DNA of 64,000 nucleotides from Natronomonas gomsonensis (GTDB taxonomy: Archaea > Halobacteriota > Halobacteria > Halobacteriales > Haloarculaceae): the NCBI RefSeq assembly GCF_024300825.1, contig NZ_CP101323.1:2170001-2234000 (forward strand). The letters run 5' to 3'. Below the pieces are notes generated by a model. That model searched no databases, was not told where the DNA came from, and saw only the letters and a program-made list of their open reading frames with translations. Within the stretch, counting starts at the first letter, position 1, and each line of letters begins with the position of its first letter. Positions 35,281 through 43,860 of the stretch are shown here, one piece after another. The position numbers and the translations under genes are program-made.

Positions 35281-37857
35281 ATGAAGCCGAATAGTCTCGC
35301 CGAGTCCGTCGTCTACGAACACCGCCGGAAAGTCGTCGCTGTGACGCTGGCAGTCGTGTTCGTCTTGGGACTCGGCCTTCCGGGGGTCGTTCTCGACACG
35401 ACCCTAGAGGAGTTTCGCGGCGGCACCGCCGAACACGCCGCCGACGGCTACATCACCGACAACATGAGCGGCCAAGCCGCGAACTCGACGGGGTCGTTCG
35501 TCGTCATCGCCGACGACGAGAACGTCCTCACGAAACAGCGGTACCTCCAGCAGTTGCGCGTCCAACGGCAACTCCGAAACGACCCCGTCGTCGGGGCGAC
35601 GCTCATCGAAGACCAACAGCCGCTCGGAATTTCGAACGTCGTCGCCATCGTCGCCATCCGCAGGGAGGAGGGCGTCGACGCACAGGAGATTACCGTCGAA
35701 CCGCGACCACCACTGGACGAACAAATCGAGGCCATCGAAGGACTTTCCGAGTTCGAGTTGGAGCTGTACACCTCCTATGCCGTCGGTATCGTGATGGACG
35801 ACGTCGAACACACGTGGCCCGAAGGGGGGTCGTTCGCCACCGTCCCGACGAGCTACGAGGGCAACGGCAAGACGGCCGAGTCGACGGCCATCGTCGTCTC
35901 CCACCGCGAAAGCGTTCCGGCGGAGGAACTCGCGCGCGCCCAAACGCGGATGGCCGACATCGTCGACAGCGAGGTCGAGGGCGACGCGATGGTGTTGGGA
36001 CAGGGCGTCATCGACGACGAACTCCGGCGGTCGTCGTTCGACAGCCTCGCCATCGTCGGGCCGCTCGCCTTCCTGTTCGTCCTCGTCGTGTTGGTCCTCG
36101 CATACAGGGACCTCTATGACGTGGCTTTGGGGCTGTTCGGCGTCGCCTTGGTGCTCGTCTGGACGTTCGGCTTCATGGGTTGGGCAGGAATCACGTTCAA
36201 TCAACTGTTCGTCGCCGTCCCCGTGCTGTTGATGGGGCTGTCAATCGACTACGCAATCCACGTCTTCATGCGCGCTCGCGAGGAACGGCCGCCGGACGGG
36301 GGCGACGACGTGGGAGGGTTCCAGTTCGGCGACGAACCCCGGTCGACGTCAGTTCGGAAGGCGATGGCGACGGCGCTTGGCGGCGTCGGCGCGGCGCTGG
36401 CGCTCGTCACCATCACGACTGCGACGGGCTTTCTCTCGAATCTCGTCAGCGGGGTCGCGCCCGTCCGACAGTTCGGTCTCGTCAGCGCCGTCGGCATCGC
36501 CGGCGCCTTCGTCGTCTTCGGACTGCTCGTCCCGATTCTGAAAGTCGAGTTGGACGAGCGCCTCGAAGCCCGCGGCGCCGACAGGCGGGCGCCCGCCGTC
36601 GGCACCGAAGGCGGCAGACTCACCGCGTTGCTCGCGGTGCCGCTCGTGGCGGCCCGTCGCTCGCCGAAAGGCGTCCTCGCGGCCGCGTTGGTCGTCACGC
36701 TAATCGCCGGCGGCGGCGCCGCGACCGTCGATACCACGTTCGAACAGGAGGACCTCCTCGTCGAGGAGACCCCCGAGTGGATGGACGGACTCGGGCCGCT
36801 CGAACCGGGGAACTACACCGCCCAAGAGAACATCGCGTTCGTCGACCGTGAGACGTACATCTACAGCGGGACGACGACCCAGATTCTCGTCAGGGGAGAC
36901 GTAACGGCCGACGACACTCTCGACCGGGTACAGGCGGCCTCCGACACCGCAAACCGGAGCGGCTCGGTGCTCATCCTGCCGGACGACACCAACGCCACCC
37001 AGAGTCCGATACGGGTGATGGCCGACCTCGCCGACGACGACGCGGCGTTCAACGAGACGTTCACCGCCGCCGACACCGACGGCGACGGCGTCCCCGACCG
37101 GAACCTCGAAGCCGTCTACGACGCCTTCTACGAGGCGGCACCGGACGGTGCGGGTACGTGGGTTCACCGCGAAGACGGCGAGTACGTCGCGTTGCGACTC
37201 GTCGTCCCCGTAAACGGCACCGAGAGCGAACCCGCCATCGCCGAGGACATCCGGCCAGCAGCAGCCCCCGTCGACGGCGACGGACTCTCCGCAATCGCCA
37301 CCGGCCAGCCCATCATGAATCAGGCCGTCGCCGAGAACCTGCTGTCGACGGTCGTCGACAGCCTCCTCGTGACGCTCGTGGTCGTGTTGGGCGTGTTGAT
37401 GGCCGTCTACAGGCGACTAGAGGGGTACGCCACGCTGGGCGCCGTCACGCTCGCCCCGGTCGCCCTCGCCGTCGCGTGGATTACCGGGTCGATGGCGGCG
37501 CTCGGCATCCCGTTCAACGTGATGACCGCCCTCATCACCAGTTTCACCATCGGACTGGGCATCGACTACTCCATCCACGTCTCCGAGCGCTACGTCTACG
37601 AGTTGAACCGCGATATCGGCACCGAGGCGGCGCTGGAAAACGCCGTCTTCGGCACCGGTGGCGCGCTGTTGGGGTCGACCGCCTCGACGGCCGGCGGCAT
37701 CGCCATCCTCGGGTTGGCGCTGCTCGTCCCGCTCCAGCAGTTCGGCATCATCACCGCACTCACTATCGTCTACGCCTTCCTCGGCAGCGTCGTCGTTTTG
37801 CCGAGTCTGTTGGTGCTGTGGACGGAGTGGGCCGACGCCGACCCCGCGGCGGCCTAA
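35281..37857 (+). CDS. RND-superfamily (HAE3/MMPL-type) exporter
   Basis: The 858-residue polytopic protein has the duplicated RND plan: a first membrane helix, a large extracytoplasmic loop, five clustered helices (LIVGPL-like start, VPVLLMGLSIDYAIHVFMR), then a second helix, loop and helix set (FTIGLGIDYSIHVSERYVYE). The two GLxIDYxIH motifs contain the proton-relay Asp residues of the family. The second loop carries DTDGDGVPD, a calcium-binding-like repeat. The substrate is unknown; related archaeal proteins are thought to move lipids or hydrophobic compounds. It stands between serA (divergent) and serB. Confidence 0.88.
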   Translation: MKPNSLAESVVYEHRRKVVAVTLAVVFVLGLGLPGVVLDTTLEEFRGGTAEHAADGYITDNMSGQAANSTGSFVVIADDENVLTKQRYLQQLRVQRQLRNDPVVGATLIEDQQPLGISNVVAIVAIRREEGVDAQEITVEPRPPLDEQIEAIEGLSEFELELYTSYAVGIVMDDVEHTWPEGGSFATVPTSYEGNGKTAESTAIVVSHRESVPAEELARAQTRMADIVDSEVEGDAMVLGQGVIDDELRRSSFDSLAIVGPLAFLFVLVVLVLAYRDLYDVALGLFGVALVLVWTFGFMGWAGITFNQLFVAVPVLLMGLSIDYAIHVFMRAREERPPDGGDDVGGFQFGDEPRSTSVRKAMATALGGVGAALALVTITTATGFLSNLVSGVAPVRQFGLVSAVGIAGAFVVFGLLVPILKVELDERLEARGADRRAPAVGTEGGRLTALLAVPLVAARRSPKGVLAAALVVTLIAGGGAATVDTTFEQEDLLVEETPEWMDGLGPLEPGNYTAQENIAFVDRETYIYSGTTTQILVRGDVTADDTLDRVQAASDTANRSGSVLILPDDTNATQSPIRVMADLADDDAAFNETFTAADTDGDGVPDRNLEAVYDAFYEAAPDGAGTWVHREDGEYVALRLVVPVNGTESEPAIAEDIRPAAAPVDGDGLSAIATGQPIMNQAVAENLLSTVVDSLLVTLVVVLGVLMAVYRRLEGYATLGAVTLAPVALAVAWITGSMAALGIPFNVMTALITSFTIGLGIDYSIHVSERYVYELNRDIGTEAALENAVFGTGGALLGSTASTAGGIAILGLALLVPLQQFGIITALTIVYAFLGSVVVLPSLLVLWTEWADADPAAA

Positions 37858-37912
37858 CGGGCGGGTTCGCGGGAACCGACGGTTTCGTGACCCCTCCCGA
37901 CCCAGAGAGGGT

Positions 37913-38545
37913 ATGCTCATCGCGTTCGACTTCGACGGGACCCTTTCGGATTCGGAGATGACGGTGCTGCTCGGCGAGGAAGCCGGCGTCGCCGACGAGA
38001 TAGACGAGATAACCGAGCGGGCGATGAACGACGAACTCTCCTACGCCGAGAGCCTCTACGCCCGCGCCGAGTTGCTCGACGGCCTCCCCGAGGAGCAAGT
38101 CGAGGCGGCCTTCGACCGCGTGCAGTTGCGCCCGGGCGCAGCCGAGGTCATCGACGCCCTCTCGGAGGCCGGCCACCACGTCGCCATCCTCACCGGCGGC
38201 TTCGACGACGGCGTCGCGGCCGCACTCGAACGGGAGGGCGTCTCCGTCGACACCATCGTCGCCAACTCCCTTCCGATTCGGAACGGGAAACTCACCGGCG
38301 AGGCCGAAGGACCACTCATCGAGGGGACGAAGGACACCGCCCTCGAAGAACTCGCCGAGGATGTCGGCGTCGAGATGGACGACACCGTCGCCATCGGTGA
38401 CGGCGCCAACGACCTCCCGATGCTGGAAGTGGCCGGACTCGCTATCGGCTACGAGCCGAAACCGGCGGTCGGTCCCCACTGCGACGTAATCGTCGAGTCG
38501 ATGACGGACCTACTGGAGTTGCTGGAAGCCAAAGCGGTCTTGTAA
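37913..38545 (+). CDS. serB: Phosphoserine phosphatase
   Basis: The 210-residue HAD phosphatase hydrolyses phosphoserine, the last step of serine synthesis. Motif I is FDFDGTLSDSE (Asp6 nucleophile, Asp8). The cap helices contain MNDELSYAESLYARAELLDG. Motif II is ILTGGFDDG, motif III includes GTKDTAL, and motif IV is AIGDGANDLPML. The start at 37913 follows the RND gene by 55 bp. The open frame extends into the RND gene in another frame and is not used. Confidence 0.93.
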   Translation: MLIAFDFDGTLSDSEMTVLLGEEAGVADEIDEITERAMNDELSYAESLYARAELLDGLPEEQVEAAFDRVQLRPGAAEVIDALSEAGHHVAILTGGFDDGVAAALEREGVSVDTIVANSLPIRNGKLTGEAEGPLIEGTKDTALEELAEDVGVEMDDTVAIGDGANDLPMLEVAGLAIGYEPKPAVGPHCDVIVESMTDLLELLEAKAVL

Positions 38546-38629
38546 TCGGTCGACACCGCGGCGTCAGACGCGCGTCATCCGTACGTCTGCGGTGCGTTTT
38601 TGCGCGCTTCGGTCCTACGTCGAGACGAC

Positions 38630-38899
38630 ATGGGAGCGAAAGCCGCGGCCCTCCGGCCGGTCAGTTCGGTGAGCAGTTGGGTAGACGACCACCCGTTGAG
38701 TGCCGTCGGGGCGTTGGTCGCCCTCGGGGCGCTGGTGGTGCTTTTGGCATCGGTCGGCGTTACGGTCGACATCGCGACGGCATCGCTGGCCTACGACGGC
38801 GTCACGTTCGGCCGTGTGACCGAGACCGTCCTCGCCCAACCCGCCTACGCCATCGCAGTCGTCGGCGGCGCCGCGGTGTTTCTCTTCTACGACGGATAG
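38630..38899 (+). CDS. Small membrane protein
   Basis: The 89-residue protein has two hydrophobic segments (about residues 26-48 and 68-86) and a basic N-terminus (MGAKAAALRPV). ATG 38630 is preferred to an in-frame codon at 38600. No family is recognised. It is convergent with the downstream metY gene, with only 7 bp between stops. Confidence 0.55.
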   Translation: MGAKAAALRPVSSVSSWVDDHPLSAVGALVALGALVVLLASVGVTVDIATASLAYDGVTFGRVTETVLAQPAYAIAVVGGAAVFLFYDG

Positions 38900-38906
38900 G
38901 GAGGTT

Positions 38907-40196
38907 CTATTGGGTCGCTTCCTCGATTGCGGCGTCGAGGTCGGCGATGATGCGGTCGGTGTCTTCGAGGCCGACCGACAGGCGAACGAGGTCGTCGGTG
39001 ACGCCGCTGGCCTGCTTTTCTTCGTCGGTGAGTTGCTGGTGAGTGGTCGAACCGGGATGGATGATGAGCGTCTTCGCGTCGCCGACGTTCGCCAGCAGAC
39101 TCGCGAGGTCCGTCGATTCGACCGTCTTCTTCGCCGCCTCGTAGCCGGCTTCGAGGCCGAAGGTAATCATGCCGCCGTAACCGCCGTCGAGATACTCGCT
39201 TGCCTCCGCGTGAGTCTCGTGGGAGTCGAGTCCGGGGTAGGTGACCCACGACACCTCGGGGTGCTCGTCGAGGTACTCCGCGACGGCCATGGCGTTCTCG
39301 CAGTGTCGCTCCATCCGCATCGGCAGGGTTTCGAGCCCCTGAACGGTCGTCCAGGCGTCGAAGGGGGCCTGTTGGTTGCCCAGGTCCCGAAGGCCACGGG
39401 TACGGGCGGCGTAGGCGAAGGCGGCGTCGCCGAAGGTCTCCGCGAAGTTGATGCCGTGGTAGGCGGGGTTCGGCTGGGCGATTTCGGGGAACCGCTCGGC
39501 GTGGTCGGCCCACGGGAACGACCCGCCGTCGACGAGAATCCCGCCGATGGTCGTCCCCGAGCCGTGGAGCCACTTGGTCGTGGAGTTCCAGACGAGGTCG
39601 GCGCCGTGTTCCAGCGGCCGACACAGCGCCGCCGTCGCGAAGGTGTTGTCCACGAACAGCGGCACCCCGTTGTCGTGGGCGATGTCGGCCAACCGTTCGA
39701 GGTCCGGCGTCACGAGCGCCGGATTGCCGATGGTCTCACAGTGGACGAAGGCGGTATCCTCGTCGATGGCCTCTTCGTAGGCCTCGTAATCGAGCGTATC
39801 GACGAAGCGCGTCTCGACGCCGCGGCGCTCGACGGTGTGGGTGAGGTAGGTGTAGGTGCCGCCGTACAGCGACGACGACGAGACGATGTTGTCGCCCGCC
39901 GACGCGAGGATGAACGTCGCGAGGTCGAACGACGCCATGCCGGAGGACGTGGCGATGGCGGCGACGCCGCCCTCCAGCGTCGCCATCCGCTCTTCGAGGA
40001 CGGCGTTCGTCGGGTTCATGATGCGGGAGTAGATGTTGCCCGCCTCCTGGAGCGCGAAGAGGTCCGCGGCGTGTTCGGCGTCCTCGAACTCGTAGGAGGT
40101 CGTCTGATAAATCGGCGGTGCGCGGGCGCCCGTCGTCGGGTCGGCTTCCTGTCCGGCGTGGAGGGAATCGGTGTACAGGTCGTCTCGGTCGAACAT
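38907..40196 (-). CDS. metY: O-acetylhomoserine sulfhydrylase-type PLP enzyme, copy 1
   Basis: The 429-residue enzyme of the Cys/Met-metabolism PLP family condenses O-acetylhomoserine with sulfide (or methanethiol) to make homocysteine (or methionine). Motifs are [33 protein letters not shown] and VDNTFAT, the PLP lysine is Lys208 in NSTTKWLHGSG, and there is a C-terminal HPGSTTHQQL. It is the last gene of a metY-metX-metY block but has its own TATA element, so it may be transcribed separately. The MITE-like palindrome lies between it and metX. Confidence 0.92.
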   Translation of the reverse strand: MFDRDDLYTDSLHAGQEADPTTGARAPPIYQTTSYEFEDAEHAADLFALQEAGNIYSRIMNPTNAVLEERMATLEGGVAAIATSSGMASFDLATFILASAGDNIVSSSSLYGGTYTYLTHTVERRGVETRFVDTLDYEAYEEAIDEDTAFVHCETIGNPALVTPDLERLADIAHDNGVPLFVDNTFATAALCRPLEHGADLVWNSTTKWLHGSGTTIGGILVDGGSFPWADHAERFPEIAQPNPAYHGINFAETFGDAAFAYAARTRGLRDLGNQQAPFDAWTTVQGLETLPMRMERHCENAMAVAEYLDEHPEVSWVTYPGLDSHETHAEASEYLDGGYGGMITFGLEAGYEAAKKTVESTDLASLLANVGDAKTLIIHPGSTTHQQLTDEEKQASGVTDDLVRLSVGLEDTDRIIADLDAAIEEATQ

Positions 40197-40218
40197 ACCG
40201 ACACCGGGAGGTGAGCAC

Positions 40219-40225
40219 AAATAAA
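40219..40225 (-). promoter_or_regulatory. TATA-like element of metY copy 1
   Basis: The minus strand reads TTTATTT, 23-29 nt upstream of the ATG at 40196. It indicates that this gene can be transcribed independently of metX. Confidence 0.6.
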
Positions 40226-40271
40226 GACCGACCTTCCTCGCAACGCTCACCGGAGTCTATGACGGAGCGCT

Positions 40272-40353
40272 ATACGGACTGTTGTAGTCTTTTACCGGCG
40301 AGCGCCGACCCAGCTACTGGCGCTCGCCGGCACTCTGTTACAACACTCCGTAT
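40272..40353. repeat. 82-bp imperfect palindrome (MITE-like) at the end of metX
   Basis: Two 35-nt arms (40272-40306 and 40319-40353) surround a 12-nt centre. The outer 15 nt pair with one mismatch (ATACGGACTGTTGTA against the complement of TACAACACTCCGTAT). The inner 12 nt pair perfectly (CCGGCGAGCGCC with GGCGCTCGCCGG). Only the middle 8 nt fail to pair. The right end reaches the last base of the metX stop codon. The structure fits a very small non-autonomous element, or an RNA hairpin that ends metX mRNA. Confidence 0.75.
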
Positions 40354-41561
40354 CAGTCGGAGAACAGACTCGTGTGGACGGGGGCGAAGTCGTCGCCAGC
40401 GTCGTGGTCTTCGACCGTATCGGAGACGGCTTTCCCGTAGACGCCGTCGGCGAGGAAGTCGTCGAGCGGCGGGCCGACGCGGTCGGGTTCGACGAGGAAG
40501 GCGTCGTGGCCGTGGTCGGAGTCGATGACGTGGTGGGCCGTCGCGGCGTCGGTCGCACGGAACGCCTCGGCGAGTTCCTCCGATTGCTCGACGGTGAAGT
40601 GCCAGTCGCCGGTGAAGGAAAGCAAAAGCGCCTCGCCGTCGAAGGCCGCGAGCGCGTCGGCGTCGGAGTCGTACCCCGAGGCGAGGTCGTAGTTGTCCAT
40701 CGCTCGCGAGAGATACAGATACGAGTTGGCGTCGAAGCGCTCGGCGAACTTCTCGCCCTGATAGTCGAGATACGACTCGACCTCGCGGTAGGGGAAGAAC
40801 CCGGCGGCGGGGTCGGACGGGAAGGTGTCCCGACCCATGTCCATCCCCGCCGACCGGCGGCCGAACTTGTCCTGCATCGAGGACTTCGAGAGGTACATCA
40901 CGTGGCCGATTTGGCGGGCCAGCGCCAGTCCCTCGGTGGGCGGGTCTTGGCCGTAGTAGTCGCCGTCGTTCCAGTTGGGGTCGGTCGTAATCGAGCGGCG
41001 GGCAATGGCGTCCAAGGCGAGACACTGGGGGTCCAGTCGTGCCGCGGCGGCGACGACGATGACCCGGTCGGCGTGGTCGGGGTGACGTTTGGCCCAATCG
41101 AGGACGTTCATCCCGCCGACGGACCCGCCGACGACGGCATGAAGGTTCGGGACGCCGAGTTCGTCCAACAGGAGTCGCTGGGCGCGCGTCCAGTCGCCGA
41201 CGGTGACGGCGGGGAAGTCGGTACCCCACGGCTCGCCCGTCTCGGGGTTCGTCGATGCCGGTCCCGAGGAGCCGTAACACGACCCGGGGACGTTCGCACA
41301 GATGACGTAGTACTCGGTGGTGTCGATGGCCTTGCCGGGGCCGACGATGTCGTCCCACCACGCGTGGGCCTGCCCGGCCGTATCCGAACGCCGTCGGCCG
41401 CCGGCGACGTGGGCGCTGCCGGTCAGGGCGTGACAGACGAGAACAGCGTTATCCCCGGTGAACTCCCCGTAGGTCTCGTAGGCGATTTCGAGGTCGGGAA
41501 TCGACTCCCCACACTCGAAGGTGAACTCGCCCAACGACTCGACGCCGCGGTCCTCGCTCAT
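40353..41561 (-). CDS. metX: Homoserine O-acetyltransferase
   Basis: The 402-residue alpha/beta hydrolase-fold enzyme activates homoserine with acetyl-CoA for methionine synthesis. The nucleophile is Ser147 in [14 protein letters not shown]. The acid lies in SFTGDWHF and the catalytic His in [11 protein letters not shown]. The substrate-site motif [12 protein letters not shown] is present. The ATG at 41561 overlaps the stop of the upstream metY copy (ATGA), so both are made from one transcript. Acetyl rather than succinyl donor is inferred from family membership. Confidence 0.95.
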   Translation of the reverse strand: MSEDRGVESLGEFTFECGESIPDLEIAYETYGEFTGDNAVLVCHALTGSAHVAGGRRRSDTAGQAHAWWDDIVGPGKAIDTTEYYVICANVPGSCYGSSGPASTNPETGEPWGTDFPAVTVGDWTRAQRLLLDELGVPNLHAVVGGSVGGMNVLDWAKRHPDHADRVIVVAAAARLDPQCLALDAIARRSITTDPNWNDGDYYGQDPPTEGLALARQIGHVMYLSKSSMQDKFGRRSAGMDMGRDTFPSDPAAGFFPYREVESYLDYQGEKFAERFDANSYLYLSRAMDNYDLASGYDSDADALAAFDGEALLLSFTGDWHFTVEQSEELAEAFRATDAATAHHVIDSDHGHDAFLVEPDRVGPPLDDFLADGVYGKAVSDTVEDHDAGDDFAPVHTSLFSD

Positions 41562-42877
41562 AGTACCGCCTCGAGGTCAGCGATGATATCGTCTACGTCT
41601 TCGATGCCGACGGACAGCCGAATGAGGTCGGGGGTGACGCCGCTTTCGCGCTGTTCGGCCTCGCTCAACTGCGCGTGGGTCGTCGAAGCGGGGTGGATGA
41701 CGAGCGTCCGGGCGTCGCCGATGTTGGCGAGGAACTTCGCCACCTCGGTGCCCTCACAGATTCGCTTGCCGGCCTCGTAGCCGCCCTCGGGGCCGAAGGC
41801 GACCATGCCGCCGTAGCCGCCTTCCAGATACGTCGAAGCGAGGTCGTGGGTCTCGTGGGAGTCGAGGCCGGGGTAGGTGACCCACGCGACATCGGGGTGG
41901 TCGTCGAGATACTCCGCGACGGCCAAGGCGTTCTCGCAGTGCCGTTCCACCCGCAACGGGAGGGTCTCGACACCTTGCAGCGTCGCCCACGCGTCGAAGG
42001 GGGACTGCTGGTCGCCGAGACTGCGGGTCGCGCGGTGTCTGGCGGCCATCGTGAAGGCGCGGTCGCCGAAGCGCTCGCTGAAGTTCACACCGTCGAAGGC
42101 GGGATTCGGGGCGCCGATTTCGGGGTACTTCTCGGGGTATTCCGCGAAGGGGAACGACCCATCATCGACGAGAATCCCGCCGAGCGTCGTCCCGGAGCCG
42201 TGAATCCACTTCGTCGTGGAGTTCCAGACGATGTCGGCACCGTGTTCCAGCGGTCGACACAGCGCCGGCGTCGCGAAGGTGTTGTCCACGAACAACGGCA
42301 CGCCGTTGTCGTGGGCCACCTCCGCGATTTCCTCGAGCGGCGGCGTCACGAGCGAGGGATTGCCGACGGTTTCGCAGTGGACGAAGGCGGTATCCTCGTC
42401 GATGGCGTCGTCGTAGGCTTGGGGGTCGAGGGTGTCGACGAATCGGGATTCGATGCCACGGCGGGCGGCGGTGTGAGAGAGATAGGCGTGGGTGCCGCCG
42501 TAAATCGAGGAGGCCGAGACGACGTTGTCGCCGGCCTCCGCGAGGACGAGCGTCGCGGCGTCGAAGGCGCCCATTCCGGAGGCAGTCGCGAGGGCGTCGG
42601 TGCCGCCCTCCAGCGAGGCGAGACGCTTCTCGAGTGCGCGGACGGTCGGGTTGGCGATGCGAGAGTAGACGTTGCCGTCGTCCTCTAAGGCGTATCGAGC
42701 GGCCGCGGTGTCTGCGTCGGGAAACTCGAAGGAAGTCGTCTGATAAATCGGCGGGGCGGCGGCGCCGGTCTCGGCGTCCGGCCCCTGTCCGACGTGGAGA
42801 CAGCGCGTTCCGAAACCCAACGCCCGGCCACCGTCAGGCAGGTCGGACGCCGTGTCCCGTCGCTCGTCGTTATTCAT
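41558..42877 (-). CDS. metY: O-acetylhomoserine sulfhydrylase-type PLP enzyme, copy 2
   Basis: The 439-residue paralogue of the metY copy 1.4 kb downstream has the same motifs: [36 protein letters not shown] lysine Lys223 in [11 protein letters not shown] and [10 protein letters not shown]. The two proteins are clearly related but not identical, so they may differ in thiol substrate (sulfide versus methanethiol) or expression. The start at 42877 ([10 protein letters not shown]) is preferred to ATG 42904 because a TATA element lies about 30 nt upstream of 42877. It heads the metY-metX operon. Confidence 0.9.
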   Translation of the reverse strand: MNNDERRDTASDLPDGGRALGFGTRCLHVGQGPDAETGAAAPPIYQTTSFEFPDADTAAARYALEDDGNVYSRIANPTVRALEKRLASLEGGTDALATASGMGAFDAATLVLAEAGDNVVSASSIYGGTHAYLSHTAARRGIESRFVDTLDPQAYDDAIDEDTAFVHCETVGNPSLVTPPLEEIAEVAHDNGVPLFVDNTFATPALCRPLEHGADIVWNSTTKWIHGSGTTLGGILVDDGSFPFAEYPEKYPEIGAPNPAFDGVNFSERFGDRAFTMAARHRATRSLGDQQSPFDAWATLQGVETLPLRVERHCENALAVAEYLDDHPDVAWVTYPGLDSHETHDLASTYLEGGYGGMVAFGPEGGYEAGKRICEGTEVAKFLANIGDARTLVIHPASTTHAQLSEAEQRESGVTPDLIRLSVGIEDVDDIIADLEAVL

Positions 42878-42904
42878 GTGTGTCGTGCATATATCCCAAT
42901 GCAT

Positions 42905-42910
42905 CTATAA
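42905..42910 (-). promoter_or_regulatory. TATA element of the metY-metX operon
   Basis: The minus strand reads TTATAG, 28-33 nt before the ATG at 42877. This fits a leaderless transcript and decides the start codon. Confidence 0.6.
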
Positions 42911-42990
42911 CCAAGAGTTACGGCAACCTTTGCCGGACGGCGGCCGAAGCAGTCGCTGTCGGGTGAGAAACGTTGGAAATTCGGGCGGCC

Positions 42991-43764
42991 TTAGCGGCCG
43001 ACCCAGCGCAACACGAGCAGTGTCGACTCGAACAGTCCTATCATCGTCCCGGCGACCATGATGGGGGCCATCCCGGTGGGGTCGGGGCTGAACAGGAAGG
43101 CGATACCGAGGAACGCCCCCCAGAAGTACAGCCGTTTCTCGGCGAGCCACGCCCGCGTCGTCAGCCCCATCATGATGGCCAACATCACGAACAGCGGAAT
43201 CTGGAACACCGCCGCGAACAGCCCCATCATGAGGACGATGAGGCCGAACGTATCGGAGAGGCCGAACGCGACGACGGCGGCGCTCCGGGAGTACGTCAGG
43301 AAGTACGTGAAGATGGCGGGAAGGATGAGGAAGTACGCGAACAGCACGCCGATGCCCGCGAGGACGAGGCTGGCAGGGACCGAGGCGAGGTAGTAGCGAC
43401 GCTCGTGTTCGTAGAGGCCGGGCCGCATGAACAGGTACGTCTGGTAGACGAAGACGGGAAGCGCGACGATGAACCCGCCCAGCGTGGCGACTTTCAGTCG
43501 CGCGAGGATGAGCGCGAGCGGGTGATACACCCGGGGACGAGCCACGTCGCCGCCCGGCAGCACGGAGTACCACAGGAAGTTGATGATGTAGTCGCCGAAG
43601 GGGAACACGACGCCGGAGACGATTGCCATGACGACGAGGACGATGCCGAGGCGGTACACCATCTCCTCGATGTGGTCCGCAAGCGGCATCTCCTCGTCGC
43701 TCTCGGGGCCCTCGCCGACGAAGCCGTCGTCGACCTCGTAGGACCCGTCGGCCGTCTCACCCAT
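42991..43764 (-). CDS. tatC: Twin-arginine translocase subunit TatC (single domain)
   Basis: The 257-residue membrane protein recognises twin-arginine signal peptides of folded proteins. It has six membrane helices and the TatC signatures PLADHIEEMVYRLGIVL (N-terminal Glu-containing segment), YLFMRPGLYEHERR and LTYSRSAAVVAFGLSD. ATG 43764 (MGETADGSYEV) is preferred to the long frame extension that crosses the divergent gene. It is divergent from the double-TatC gene with 96 bp between starts, and both promoters must lie in this gap. Haloarchaea depend heavily on Tat export. Confidence 0.95.
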   Translation of the reverse strand: MGETADGSYEVDDGFVGEGPESDEEMPLADHIEEMVYRLGIVLVVMAIVSGVVFPFGDYIINFLWYSVLPGGDVARPRVYHPLALILARLKVATLGGFIVALPVFVYQTYLFMRPGLYEHERRYYLASVPASLVLAGIGVLFAYFLILPAIFTYFLTYSRSAAVVAFGLSDTFGLIVLMMGLFAAVFQIPLFVMLAIMMGLTTRAWLAEKRLYFWGAFLGIAFLFSPDPTGMAPIMVAGTMIGLFESTLLVLRWVGR

Positions 43765-43860
43765 GTACGTCGAACGGTACCGGCCGTTTGTAAGCCTTCT
43801 CGTCGGCGCCGGCAGGCCGAACGGAAAAGGTTGATAACTGCGAAAGCCGACCTTCCCGTC

